Positions 26,845-35,168 of a stretch of DNA of 64,000 nucleotides are shown piece by piece. The translations under genes were made by a program, and so were the position numbers. Under the pieces are notes generated by a model. That model was not told the origin of the DNA. It saw only the letters and a list, made by a program, of their open reading frames with translations, and made no database searches. This stretch comes from Affinundibacterium amnicola (GTDB taxonomy: Bacteria > Pseudomonadota > Gammaproteobacteria > Burkholderiales > Burkholderiaceae_D), in assembly GCF_014284275.1 (NCBI RefSeq), contig NZ_JACOFU010000001.1, positions 1-64,000 of the forward strand, given 5' to 3'. Each line of letters opens with the position of its first letter. The first letter of the stretch is position 1.

Positions 26845-29007
26845 TCAGAACGCCACGCGCAGATTGGCGCTGATCTGCCTCTCACTTCCTGGTTGTATCC
26901 ACACTTGGCTGTAAGCGCTGGCGAAGTATTGACGGTTCATCAGATTATTCACTTGAACATGTAGTTGCATGGTCGAATTAATGCGATAGTCGGCAACCAG
27001 TTTGATCGATGTATAGGCGGGCAAAATGAAGTTGCTACTCAATGCCACGTCGCCATAGCGTTCGCCTATGTATTGCAATCCTAGGCCGATGCCGCTCGCA
27101 TTACCGTTCAGTTGAAAACTCTGTTTAAGGAAGAGGTTCGCGCTATGTGTGGGGACATTGGGAAAGCGGCTGCCAGTCAAGATTAAGTTATCACCACGAC
27201 TGACCTTGGCATCGGTGTAAGCATAGGCCGCCGCGATGCGGAGATTATCTTGCAATTGGCCCTCTACATCCAATTCTATCCCTTGACTCTTGAGCTCACC
27301 TGCGGTGATTGAGAAGTCGGTGTTCACTGGATTGGTCGTAAGTACATTGCGTTTATCGATGTTGAAAATCGCGATCGTACTGCTTAAATTTTTCTTAGTA
27401 TTCTCCCACTTCATACCAAGCTCGTAAGAGCGACTTTCTTCTGCAGGAAAAGCGGTATTGTTGATGCTAACGCCGCTGTTCGGACGAAAACCTTGCGCCG
27501 CGGAGAGATACCACGCTAGGCTAGGAGTCGCTTGATAAACGACGCCAATGCGCGGACTGCTGGCTTGCAGCGATTGTTGATTGACTGTTGCTGTGCGGCG
27601 GTTTTCCACCCGCTGTTGATAGCGATCAAAGCGAATGCCAAGCAAGGTTTTCCACTGCGTATTCCAGTGTATGTGGTCCTGCAAATAAACGGCGTTGGCT
27701 TCCTGATTTTCCTTAGTGTTGATCGACATCGTCAAAGGGTCAGCCTGCTTTCCATAGACTGGCTTAAAAATATTGATGCTATAAGGATTGCTCGCAGAAG
27801 GATTACGTCTGAGTTGTACTCGCTCGTCTGCAAACAGGACATGTTCGATGCCGAATAAAGTCTGATGTTGTACACCGGCGATCTGATGATTGCCAGCGAG
27901 CTCGATACGTGCGCTGCGGTCAGACGCGGAAAAATCACGATAGCGGTGTTGACGACGTAAGGTTTCGTTATCGGGCAAAAGATTGCTCGCTTCAGTCGAA
28001 AAACCTTTAATTTCGCTGTCACGATATGAGAGGCCGGATTGTAAAGTCCAGTGTGCGCTCAGGTCATGTTGGAAAAAGAATTGATGTCCTAGCGATTTCG
28101 TTTGCATACGTCCATCGGCTGGTTCACCTAAAAAGCGCGAATTTGGAATGAGGCCAAGTTGTCCATTCACCGCTACCACGCCACGATCAAATGGTGATTT
28201 TTGCTCACTTGCTTCTAGTTCGTAAGACAAGGTTGTGTGATCAGTGATACGCCATAATAAGGAAGGTGCGATGAAGGTTCTGTCGGTCTTGTGATAGTCA
28301 CGATTACTTTCGCTACTTTCACTTGCTAGATTGATGCGATACGCGAATTGTTGGCTGATCGGACCAGTTAAATCTGCCGCGATGCGTTTCTCTTGGAAAC
28401 TGCCTAGTTTCATATCGACTTGGTAGACGGGATCAAAACGCGGTTTCTTCGTGAGAATATTAATTGTCCCACCAGGTTCACCTCTGCCGTACAAAGCCGA
28501 GGCTGGGCCTTTCAAAATTTCAATCGCATAAGTATTTGCGTTATCACGAATGCCGTTATAGCCGCGACTTGAATTGACGCCGTTGATCATGTAATCAGAA
28601 CCAAAATTAGGATCACCTGTGAAACCACGCATCGCGTAGCTATCCCACAAGCCGCCTAGATTACTTTGACGTTGAATGCCGCTACTCAGATCCAAGGCAT
28701 CGCGCAGTGTGTTCGCGCCAGTGTCTTGTAATAGCTCTGCGCTGATCACGCGCACAGCCATTGGTAAGTCTATTAGCAAACTATTGTTTTTGGTGGCACC
28801 TGCGACAGATAAATTTCTGTATTGTTTTTGACCTTGTACTTTGACTTGTTGCGGCACATCTTTTTTGATTTGTTTAGATGTCTGCGTCGAAGATTCGATG
28901 GTGTTTGTTTGGCTGTTTTTTGCTAAAGCCGTTTCTTCAGCGTTCGCCAGTTGCGGATATAAGCTTGCCAATAAGATGGCGAATGCGGTGTGCGTTGTTT
29001 GATTCAT
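26845..29007 (-). CDS. TonB-dependent siderophore-type outer-membrane receptor
   Basis: A 720-residue receptor with signal peptide, plug domain (LPMAVRVISAELLQDTG, then SYAMRGF and KGPASALYGRGEPGG) and a C-terminal barrel ending in a terminal Phe. The plug pattern is that of ferric-siderophore receptors. It is the last gene of the leftward metal operon, 41 bases after the DUF3299 gene. That context suggests it imports a metal-chelator complex under the same control, possibly zinc rather than iron; that is inference. Confidence 0.88.
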   Translation of the reverse strand: MNQTTHTAFAILLASLYPQLANAEETALAKNSQTNTIESSTQTSKQIKKDVPQQVKVQGQKQYRNLSVAGATKNNSLLIDLPMAVRVISAELLQDTGANTLRDALDLSSGIQRQSNLGGLWDSYAMRGFTGDPNFGSDYMINGVNSSRGYNGIRDNANTYAIEILKGPASALYGRGEPGGTINILTKKPRFDPVYQVDMKLGSFQEKRIAADLTGPISQQFAYRINLASESSESNRDYHKTDRTFIAPSLLWRITDHTTLSYELEASEQKSPFDRGVVAVNGQLGLIPNSRFLGEPADGRMQTKSLGHQFFFQHDLSAHWTLQSGLSYRDSEIKGFSTEASNLLPDNETLRRQHRYRDFSASDRSARIELAGNHQIAGVQHQTLFGIEHVLFADERVQLRRNPSASNPYSINIFKPVYGKQADPLTMSINTKENQEANAVYLQDHIHWNTQWKTLLGIRFDRYQQRVENRRTATVNQQSLQASSPRIGVVYQATPSLAWYLSAAQGFRPNSGVSINNTAFPAEESRSYELGMKWENTKKNLSSTIAIFNIDKRNVLTTNPVNTDFSITAGELKSQGIELDVEGQLQDNLRIAAAYAYTDAKVSRGDNLILTGSRFPNVPTHSANLFLKQSFQLNGNASGIGLGLQYIGERYGDVALSSNFILPAYTSIKLVADYRINSTMQLHVQVNNLMNRQYFASAYSQVWIQPGSERQISANLRVAF

Positions 29008-29048
29008 TTGGATTTATATTGAACGAGAGTGTGTAGAAAAACTGAAAA

Positions 29049-29780
29049 TCAGCGGCGCGAAGATTCTTTATAAGGCACAACTTTGACCGCATTGAGTCGA
29101 TAGCCTGCCGTTCCAAGTTCAGTCTGACTACGTACGCTATCTAATTGACCGCTGACCCAGACAGGTTCCATGGTCTTAATCACTTGCGCTTGTTCTAACT
29201 GAACTTCAATGATCTGATTCGCAGGTGGGGGCGGGGTGTGTAGGCAGCCACCAAAATAAGGAACTAGCAAAAAAGTACCGACCTTGCCGTTTTCGATATC
29301 GAGCGGCACGACAAAGCCAGGAATTCGAACATACTTCTGATTGAACAAAGGATTGGTTGGCGCGTTATCCCATGCCGTTCTGAGTTTCTTGAGTGCGGAA
29401 ATCGCGCGTGGATCAGCATCGTTAAAATTCCCCAGATCCATATCTTTAAAGTCTGCGCTCGGGTCCCAACTAGCGGGAATGAGATCTTCCCAAGAGATGG
29501 TCTTGAAGTTAATTGGCTTTCCTGTCGCGTCTTTTGGGCTGTCTTTGCTTGCACTCTGGACTGCACTAGTTGCTGACTTGGTTGGCTTGTTTGGATTTAG
29601 TCGCTCACCAATTTTGTATTCGCCATGTGGATCGGCTTTCGCGGTCGAGCTTTTTGTTTTTTCTGCTGCTTTACTTTGCGCCGCGCTGGGTTTGCTTGCA
29701 AGCATGCTGACGCTGATCAATAGGGTGATCGCGATAGTAGCGATGTTAAAGAATTTCATTTTTTTTAGTGTCATAGTCAT
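29049..29780 (-). CDS. DUF3299 domain-containing exported protein
   Basis: An exported protein of about 243 residues. After a signal peptide (ATIAITLLISVSMLASKPSAAQ) and a linker come the DUF3299 features ISWEDLIPASW, GFVVPLD and VPYFGGCLHTPPPPANQ. The conserved Cys-His in GGCLHTPPPP could bind metal. DUF3299 proteins accompany ABC genes and ZrgA in zinc-regulated loci. A longer frame to 29861 overlaps the permease gene; ATG codons at 29780 and 29774 are more likely, and neither has a strong ribosome site, so the start is uncertain. Confidence 0.78.
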   Translation of the reverse strand: MTMTLKKMKFFNIATIAITLLISVSMLASKPSAAQSKAAEKTKSSTAKADPHGEYKIGERLNPNKPTKSATSAVQSASKDSPKDATGKPINFKTISWEDLIPASWDPSADFKDMDLGNFNDADPRAISALKKLRTAWDNAPTNPLFNQKYVRIPGFVVPLDIENGKVGTFLLVPYFGGCLHTPPPPANQIIEVQLEQAQVIKTMEPVWVSGQLDSVRSQTELGTAGYRLNAVKVVPYKESSRR

Positions 29781-29814
29781 AGCTTGGTAGATTTTTATGG
29801 TTCTTGGAAATTGC

Positions 29815-31167
29815 TTATAAGCGCGTCGATAAACCGTCGCTGAGGGTATAGCGATAGGCACGCCAAGCGGGAATCAAGCCTGCGAAAAGGCCCGCTAACA
29901 ATAGCCCTCCAATCGCGGGTAATTCACTGCTGCGTATCAAGCTCATTTGCAAGCTAATGCCGAAATGATCTTGCAGATGGCTAGCACCGATCAGGCTCAT
30001 CAAATCGACGATGGCAATGCCAAAGAACAGTCCTAGCAAACTCAGCATGGCGCTTTCAAGTAACAATAAACCTGCGATATACATCGTGCTGGCACCGACT
30101 GCGCGCAGAATCGCGAGTTCGCGCCGTCGCTCATTTAAGCTGGCGGAAATGACCGCAATCAAACTACAAAAACTAATCAGTGCAACCAAGGCCGCGATAC
30201 CCAAGAGCAGTTGTTCAACTTGGCTTAGCATTTGCCAGAGTTCGTCCAGTGCTACACCAGGAATCACCGCGAGCAGGGCTTCATCCGCGAAACTATTGAC
30301 GGAGCGTTGCACACGAAAAACTGCGCTACGATTCTTTAAACCGATTAAGGCAGCCGTAATTTGTTGTGGCTGTAAATCAAACTTACGCACATGTTCTGGG
30401 GCGATGGAAAACTGTGGGATGGGCGCGCCAGCCTGCCAGTCCAAGTGGAGCGCTTCTATGGCTTGCAAATTCACATGCACGGTGCGATCCACTGGCGTTC
30501 CGGTGCGCGCTAAAATGCCGATCACTTGAAAGGGTTTGACGTCATGTTCTTGCGTCAGTTGCGCTTTTTGCGCTTGCTGCGTGGGCATGCCATGACTCAG
30601 AACAATCTTGTCGCCCATTTGATAATTTAATTGCGCCGCGACTTCTGCACCAATCACCGCGCCAAATACATGATCTGCGCCGTCCTCAAAGAAGCGACCT
30701 GCACGCAAACGCAAAGCTTGCTTTTGTCCATAACGTAAATGTTGGAAATAGGCGGCACTGGTGCCAAGTACCGGAAAACCTTGGTGTGAATCACCTAAAG
30801 AAATAGGCACTGACCATGCAATTGCAGGGTGGCGCGTGATGGCTTCATAGCTTTCCCAGCGAATGTTGTTGCTGGCATTACCGATGCGAAAAACCGAGTA
30901 CAGCATCAATTGAATTGGGCTGGTTCTAGCACCGATGATCAAGTCAGTTCCTGCAATCGATTGTGAAAAACTACTACGAGCATCTTGTCTCACACGTTCT
31001 ACCGTAAGCAAGAGTGCACAAGAAATCGCAATCACGAACACCACTAATCCCAAGGTGTAGCGGCGATTTAAGGCGCTCTTAAGGGCGATCTGCAAGATCA
31101 GACTCATGCGCAAGCTTGCGCCTAATTTCGACAAGGCTTTCATGTTCTTACTTGCCATTGTTGGCAA
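29815..31167 (-). CDS. ABC transporter permease, FtsX/LolC/MacB type
   Basis: A 450-residue permease with one N-terminal membrane segment (about 33-52), a large periplasmic domain and three C-terminal segments (FtsX domain; ILRAVGASTMYIAGLLLLESAML is the typical cytoplasmic-helix region). Such transporters do not move ions through a pore but use mechanical force on periplasmic or lipoprotein substrates. It overlaps the ATPase gene by 28 bases. In the zrg-type zinc locus of Vibrio a similar ABC pair accompanies ZrgA. Confidence 0.85.
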   Translation of the reverse strand: MPTMASKNMKALSKLGASLRMSLILQIALKSALNRRYTLGLVVFVIAISCALLLTVERVRQDARSSFSQSIAGTDLIIGARTSPIQLMLYSVFRIGNASNNIRWESYEAITRHPAIAWSVPISLGDSHQGFPVLGTSAAYFQHLRYGQKQALRLRAGRFFEDGADHVFGAVIGAEVAAQLNYQMGDKIVLSHGMPTQQAQKAQLTQEHDVKPFQVIGILARTGTPVDRTVHVNLQAIEALHLDWQAGAPIPQFSIAPEHVRKFDLQPQQITAALIGLKNRSAVFRVQRSVNSFADEALLAVIPGVALDELWQMLSQVEQLLLGIAALVALISFCSLIAVISASLNERRRELAILRAVGASTMYIAGLLLLESAMLSLLGLFFGIAIVDLMSLIGASHLQDHFGISLQMSLIRSSELPAIGGLLLAGLFAGLIPAWRAYRYTLSDGLSTRL

Positions 31168-31898
31168 TCGACTTGGCGGTCGAAATGTCGCGCTAAGCGT
31201 TGATCATGGCTGACGAAAATCAAGCCAGCCATTGAGGTTTCGCATTGAGAAATGAGTCGCTCCATAAAACTTTGTTGATGCATTTCATCGAGTGCAGAGG
31301 TAGGCTCATCGGCAATGATGAGTTGCGGGCTGCCGATTAGGGCACGTGCTGCGGCGACGCGTTGCTGTTGGCCTATACTGAGTTTCGCAGCAGGCTTGTT
31401 CCAGTTGGTTTGGGCGATGCCGAGTTGCGTCAATAACTGTTTGGCAGCTTGCTGTGCAATCGATGGCTTTACTTGATCACTCCCCGTGCTAACACAGGCC
31501 GCGTGTAGGCGTCGTGTTGAAAATTGGCACGGCAGCATGACATTGCTAATCAAATCGAGATATGGGATGAGATTAAATTGTTGAAAAATGATGCCGAGAT
31601 GGTCAACCCGGAACTGATCGCGTTGCGATGCTTTCAGTTGCTTGAGATCTTGCCCTAAGAGTTGGATATGGCCCTTAGTGGGTTCATTGATGCCTGAACA
31701 CAAACTCAGCAAGGTACTTTTGCCGCAACCACTAGGCCCGTGTATGAATACTCGTTCGCCCGCTTTCATACTGAATGCAGCGATATGCAGTTGTGCTGAT
31801 GTGGCGTTGGGATCGCTGTTTTTCCAAGCGAATTGCACATCTTGCATTTGTAATAAAGGGGTGTCCGTATGGTTGATGTATTTATTCATGGCATACAT
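31140..31898 (-). CDS. ABC transporter ATP-binding protein, LolD/MacB type
   Basis: A 252-residue ATPase with Walker A GPSGCGKST, Q-loop IIFQQFN, signature LSIGQQQRV, Walker B LIIADEP followed by TSALDE, and switch His in VSHDQR; all intact. It pairs with the FtsX-type permease downstream, overlapping by 28 bases. Sequence type is LolD/MacB, not ZnuC, so it is unlikely to energise the ZnuB-like permease at 37202. Confidence 0.9.
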   Translation of the reverse strand: MYAMNKYINHTDTPLLQMQDVQFAWKNSDPNATSAQLHIAAFSMKAGERVFIHGPSGCGKSTLLSLCSGINEPTKGHIQLLGQDLKQLKASQRDQFRVDHLGIIFQQFNLIPYLDLISNVMLPCQFSTRRLHAACVSTGSDQVKPSIAQQAAKQLLTQLGIAQTNWNKPAAKLSIGQQQRVAAARALIGSPQLIIADEPTSALDEMHQQSFMERLISQCETSMAGLIFVSHDQRLARHFDRQVDCQQWQVRT

Positions 31899-31943
31899 GG
31901 CATAGTCTGAAAACTATTTTGTTTTGAATAAAGTGTTTTGGCA

Positions 31944-32480
31944 TTACCAAGTCATGTTGATTTCGTCGGCGTGCAAGGTTTTGGCATGCTGCCCACCCGC
32001 ATGTACGACTTCAACCTTGAGGCGATGTATGCCTTTGTACTGTTGCAATAGCTTGGCTTTTAGGCTGCGCAAGTGTTGTGGGTTTTTGCATTGCAATTCC
32101 ACGTCAAAACGCAAATCACCATGCTTTTTTTCTTCGTTCGACTTTTGCTTACCGGTGAGCACAGGTGAGTCGAGTTCGATCTGACCGGCTTGGCATTGCG
32201 CTGTAGGACTCAATTCAATCCATAGAAGCGGATTTTGTAATTGCTGTAGTAGTTGTTTTACTTTGTCTTGTTCGGCTTCATCTTTTGGTGCTCGCTCAAA
32301 TCCTAAAAAATTATCGAGTGGGCTGGAAAAACTCATTACCGCTTGCGATTGATCGATCGCTAGTTGCAACTGTGCTTGTCCATGTACATGAGCGTGTAAT
32401 GAACTCTTTTGTTGTGCAAAACTTGTTACATGAGTTAGTCCGAGGATGCTAACAATCAGCGTCAGGAAGATTTTTTTCAT
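31944..32480 (-). CDS. ZrgA family zinc-uptake protein (DUF2796)
   Basis: A 178-residue exported protein with signal peptide (LGLTHVTSFAQ) and the family's N-terminal HAHVHGQAQLQLAID motif. The His-rich start is a probable metal site. ZrgA is the periplasmic component of a zinc-regulated uptake locus described in Vibrio cholerae. The usual long central His-rich insert is short here (KSNEEKKHGD). It lies between the HisI-like gene and the ABC genes. Confidence 0.82.
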   Translation of the reverse strand: MKKIFLTLIVSILGLTHVTSFAQQKSSLHAHVHGQAQLQLAIDQSQAVMSFSSPLDNFLGFERAPKDEAEQDKVKQLLQQLQNPLLWIELSPTAQCQAGQIELDSPVLTGKQKSNEEKKHGDLRFDVELQCKNPQHLRSLKAKLLQQYKGIHRLKVEVVHAGGQHAKTLHADEINMTW

Positions 32481-32543
32481 ATTGATTAGGAAGTCATTTT
32501 GTGGTTTCTTGCATTTTGCTTTGTGGCGGTTGAAATGGCATCT

Positions 32544-32918
32544 TCAGTCTTGCCAGTCGAATTCTCGATGAAAGCTTGAGGTGCTGATTTGGGCGGGGCT
32601 ATCTTCTATTGGCACATCAACGACCAAGAGTAGACAATTTTGCTCCTCGTTGAGTAGCATTTCGCGCACTGGATAGCGTCCAGTGGGGCGTGGATAGCGA
32701 CGCCATATTCCCTTGCGATGTTGTACAAAATAATGTGCAACACCAGTGCTAATCGTGCGTTCAAAAGCGCGTCTATCCATCCATTCAAATCGCAGAACCT
32801 GCTTGGTTTTCGCATCTTGAGCGACGCAGGGAATTAGACCCCTGTCATCAAATAGTGGATTGAGTGCGCGTCCAGTAATCGGTTGAGGACTGCTGGTGTA
32901 TTCGGCAAAATTAAGCAT
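32544..32918 (-). CDS. HisI (phosphoribosyl-AMP cyclohydrolase) paralogue lacking zinc ligands
   Basis: A 124-residue protein with the HisI fold pattern: RGLIPCVAQDAKTKQVLRFEWMDRRAFERTISTG aligns with LIPVVVQDADTGEVLMLAYMN... of HisI, and the 'WRRYPRPTGRYPVREM' part corresponds to LWTKGETSGN. The DCD metal motif is replaced by NEEQN (90-94) and the C-terminal CHTG...SCF cysteines are missing; only Cys31 and Cys95 exist. HisI paralogues are known members of Zur regulons. This one may be a zinc-independent substitute or may have lost catalysis. It overlaps the MerC-like gene by 8 bases. Confidence 0.75.
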   Translation of the reverse strand: MLNFAEYTSSPQPITGRALNPLFDDRGLIPCVAQDAKTKQVLRFEWMDRRAFERTISTGVAHYFVQHRKGIWRRYPRPTGRYPVREMLLNEEQNCLLLVVDVPIEDSPAQISTSSFHREFDWQD

Positions 32919-33438
32919 TGCTGATTTCTTTCATCGCTTGTTTCTCTTGTTCGATTTCGTCGTATTGAAACAATTCATGGTTGAGTGACGTAGCTGATGG
33001 CGTCGCTGTACCTGTCATAGCAGGTGCCAATGCACATGCCTTGCAGTAGCCGCGATTTTTGATGTGCGCAATGATCAAATTGACGCCACCGATACTCGCC
33101 AACATAACTTCCGCCAATTCGCCATAGCGTGGTCCAACCCAGAAAATCGATATCAGAAAGCAGATGAATCCAGTTAAGCCGAATAGCAATACGATGGCTT
33201 TTCGATGCTGCGCGAAGCCAGGGATTAAGGAAAAAATAATCGGTAAGGCGACCACGGCGATCATCCAATAATGGAAGTCATCGTGATGAGGAATTTGCGT
33301 CAAGAAGGGAATCAATAAAGCGATGGGCGTCAGCGCGCAATGCAACACACATAGCGCTGATGCAAATACACCGAGGTAGTCGCCAAGTTTAATTATGAGC
33401 TTCAACGTAGATTCCTTGAGTTTAAATTTGCGTGCCAT
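32911..33438 (-). CDS. MerC-domain membrane protein
   Basis: A 175-residue protein with four membrane segments and the MerC cysteine motif SALCVLHCALTP in the first helix (about residues 27-38). A second Cys pair YCKAC lies near the C-terminus. MerC proteins carry thiophilic metals (mercury, and in related cases zinc or cadmium) through the inner membrane. As first gene of the zinc-type operon it may be a metal permease or a chaperone-like protein. Confidence 0.8.
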   Translation of the reverse strand: MARKFKLKESTLKLIIKLGDYLGVFASALCVLHCALTPIALLIPFLTQIPHHDDFHYWMIAVVALPIIFSLIPGFAQHRKAIVLLFGLTGFICFLISIFWVGPRYGELAEVMLASIGGVNLIIAHIKNRGYCKACALAPAMTGTATPSATSLNHELFQYDEIEQEKQAMKEISNA

Positions 33439-33507
33439 TTGTTTGCTCGAGCAAGAAAAACATCGCTGTTGCGGGTACCGTTTTCCAGAAAAATAAAAGA
33501 AAATATC

Positions 33508-33522
33508 TGCAACACAGTTGCA
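33508..33522. promoter_or_regulatory. Operator 1, TGCAACACAGTTGCA (leftward start region)
   Basis: Perfect 6-3-6 palindrome, 9 bases beyond the leftward -10 box, so it covers the expected leftward transcription start. Confidence 0.75.
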
Positions 33523-33530
33523 ATTGAGTG

Positions 33531-33559
33531 ATTCTATTTGAATGAAAGATTAAATGCAA
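33531..33559 (-). promoter_or_regulatory. Leftward promoter of the merC-like operon
   Basis: Minus-strand -35 TTGCAT (33554-33559) and -10 TAGAAT (33531-33536), spacing 17 bases. The -35 lies inside operator 2. Confidence 0.6.
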
Positions 33560-33569
33560 CTGTGTTGCA
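33555..33569. promoter_or_regulatory. Operator 2, TGCAACTGTGTTGCA (covers both -35 boxes)
   Basis: Perfect 6-3-6 palindrome overlapping the -35 elements of both divergent promoters. Binding here could repress both operons at once. Confidence 0.75.
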
Positions 33570-33593
33570 CAAACAAATTTTTTCACCTATTAT
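33565..33593 (+). promoter_or_regulatory. Rightward promoter of the aztD-like operon
   Basis: Plus-strand -35 TTGCAC (33565-33570) and -10 TATTAT (33588-33593), spacing 17 bases. Flanked by operators 2 and 3. It implies a 5' leader of about 260 bases. Confidence 0.6.
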
Positions 33594-33607
33594 GCAACTC
33601 TGTTGCA
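33593..33607. promoter_or_regulatory. Operator 3, TGCAACTCTGTTGCA (rightward start region)
   Basis: Perfect 6-3-6 palindrome (core CTCTG central) starting at the last base of the rightward -10 box, covering the expected rightward start. The gene content makes a Fur-family zinc regulator (Zur) the likeliest binder; that is inference. Confidence 0.75.
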
Positions 33608-33860
33608 AGTATTTGGTGTCAATTTATCTTGCAATAAAGATGTTTTTGTAGGGCGTGAGTGACTTATTTGCGTTTTGTGAAAACCACTATGTTTAGTCAA
33701 TATCTTTCAAAATGGTCTCTTAATTTCTCTTCTACGTTTATTTTTGAAATGTAAAGTTTGATTGATAGATGAAAGAAAAGACTCACAGCATGCTCAACAC
33801 AAAGTATTCAAAAAGTTTTTTTACCAATGATTGAAATAAAGAAAATAAGGAAATTGATTT

Positions 33861-35168
33861 ATGAAACAAGAAAATAAGTACCAAGCAGTAAAAACACTGC
33901 TGGCATTGAGCTTGGCAAGTCTGTTGGCGGCATGCGGTGGTAGTGATACTGCTACGTCAGAAAACAAGGATGACAAGGTTGTCACTATCGATACCGCAGG
34001 TCGCCTCGCGATCGCCGAGAAGGATAGTAAAAATCTTATCTTGCGTGACTTGGATAATCACCTCACGGAAGCGACACATCAATTAGACAATGCAGGCGCT
34101 AGTTTGTACCCCAGCCCGAACGGTCGCTATGTCGTCGCAACGCAAAGAGCGCAAGATCTGGTGCAGTTTGTTGATGGTGGCGTTTGGCAAGAAGATCATG
34201 TGAATCACTTACATGATTACAAGCAGGGATCAAAGCTGATGACTTGGAAATTAGCTGGTTCTCGTCCAACCCATTATGACGTTCAAGTTGGCAAGCAAGC
34301 TGCGATATTTTTTGATGGTGATAGCGCCGTTACACCAGTTAAAAATGCCAGCGTTCGATTAATTACCGATGCTTCGATTGCGAGCGGTGCGGTTGCCGCA
34401 GGTTTTGATTTGAATTCTTCTATCCACGGTTTCGCAGAGCCTATCGACAATAAAATTCTTAGCGTAAGTCGTGCTGCCGATGCTACTGACACGTTGCCGA
34501 CGCATGTGCAGCTCTATCAACGCAATGGCAATACTTACACTTCTGATCGCCAACTGGCAACGCGCTGCAATGGCATGCACGGCAGTTTTACAGCGGGTAA
34601 ATTCACTGCAGTGGGTTGTATGGATGGTGTGATGCTCATCGAACACACTGGACCAAACACCGTTAGTGATAAGAAAATTCCGACGCCAATTCGCATCGGA
34701 ACTTTGATGGGACATGTCAAAGCACCGGAACAATTCATCGCCATCGGATCAGAAGGTGCTGCGCCAGCGCCAGTCACTACGCGTTTCTATGCCATCGCTG
34801 GAAGTAATGCGAGCGCAACAGCAATCACGGTTGCCGGTTGGGAAAACGGTACGGTACAGCGCGCTTCCGGCTTTGACCGTAACAGCAACCGTTTCTACAT
34901 TTTGGATAACAAAGGGAATCTCAGTATTCTCCAGCGCCAAGGCACGACTTGGAGCAATGTATCGCGCATCGTTGGTTTGATTCCTAGTATGCCGACAGCC
35001 GCGCCTTGGCCTGCAATTAGTGCAAATGGGGCGAAGGATGAAATCTACTTTACCGATCCGGTCGCACGTCAATTGGTGCACTTCAATACAGCGACCGCCA
35101 GCGTATCGGCGCGCCGCGACCTGAGTTTTGTTCCAGCAACGGCATTATGGGTGGGGATTAGTCGATGA
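33861..35168 (+). CDS. AztD-like periplasmic zinc metallochaperone (beta-propeller lipoprotein)
   Basis: A 435-residue predicted lipoprotein (LLAAC, Cys25). The mature part is built of beta-propeller-like blades and carries histidines in HVNHLHDYKQ and HGSFTAG near the positions known to bind zinc in AztD of Paracoccus denitrificans, which hands zinc to the binding protein AztC. The gene starts the rightward operon and its stop overlaps the next start by ATGA. AztD assignment rests on overall resemblance and context. Confidence 0.65.
   Translation: MKQENKYQAVKTLLALSLASLLAACGGSDTATSENKDDKVVTIDTAGRLAIAEKDSKNLILRDLDNHLTEATHQLDNAGASLYPSPNGRYVVATQRAQDLVQFVDGGVWQEDHVNHLHDYKQGSKLMTWKLAGSRPTHYDVQVGKQAAIFFDGDSAVTPVKNASVRLITDASIASGAVAAGFDLNSSIHGFAEPIDNKILSVSRAADATDTLPTHVQLYQRNGNTYTSDRQLATRCNGMHGSFTAGKFTAVGCMDGVMLIEHTGPNTVSDKKIPTPIRIGTLMGHVKAPEQFIAIGSEGAAPAPVTTRFYAIAGSNASATAITVAGWENGTVQRASGFDRNSNRFYILDNKGNLSILQRQGTTWSNVSRIVGLIPSMPTAAPWPAISANGAKDEIYFTDPVARQLVHFNTATASVSARRDLSFVPATALWVGISR

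Larger units (their letters stand above)
33439..33860. other. Divergent promoter region of the metal operons
   Basis: About 420 bases between two divergent operons. Three perfect TGCAAC-N3-GTTGCA palindromes lie at 33508-33607 with two divergent promoters; the remaining 250 bases before the rightward gene are an AT-rich leader without a visible gene or clear hairpin. Confidence 0.75.

Noticed and set aside
31140-31898. ZnuC, the missing ATPase of the ZnuA/ZnuB importer
   Set aside because: The sequence type and overlap with an FtsX-type permease place it in the LolD/MacB group.
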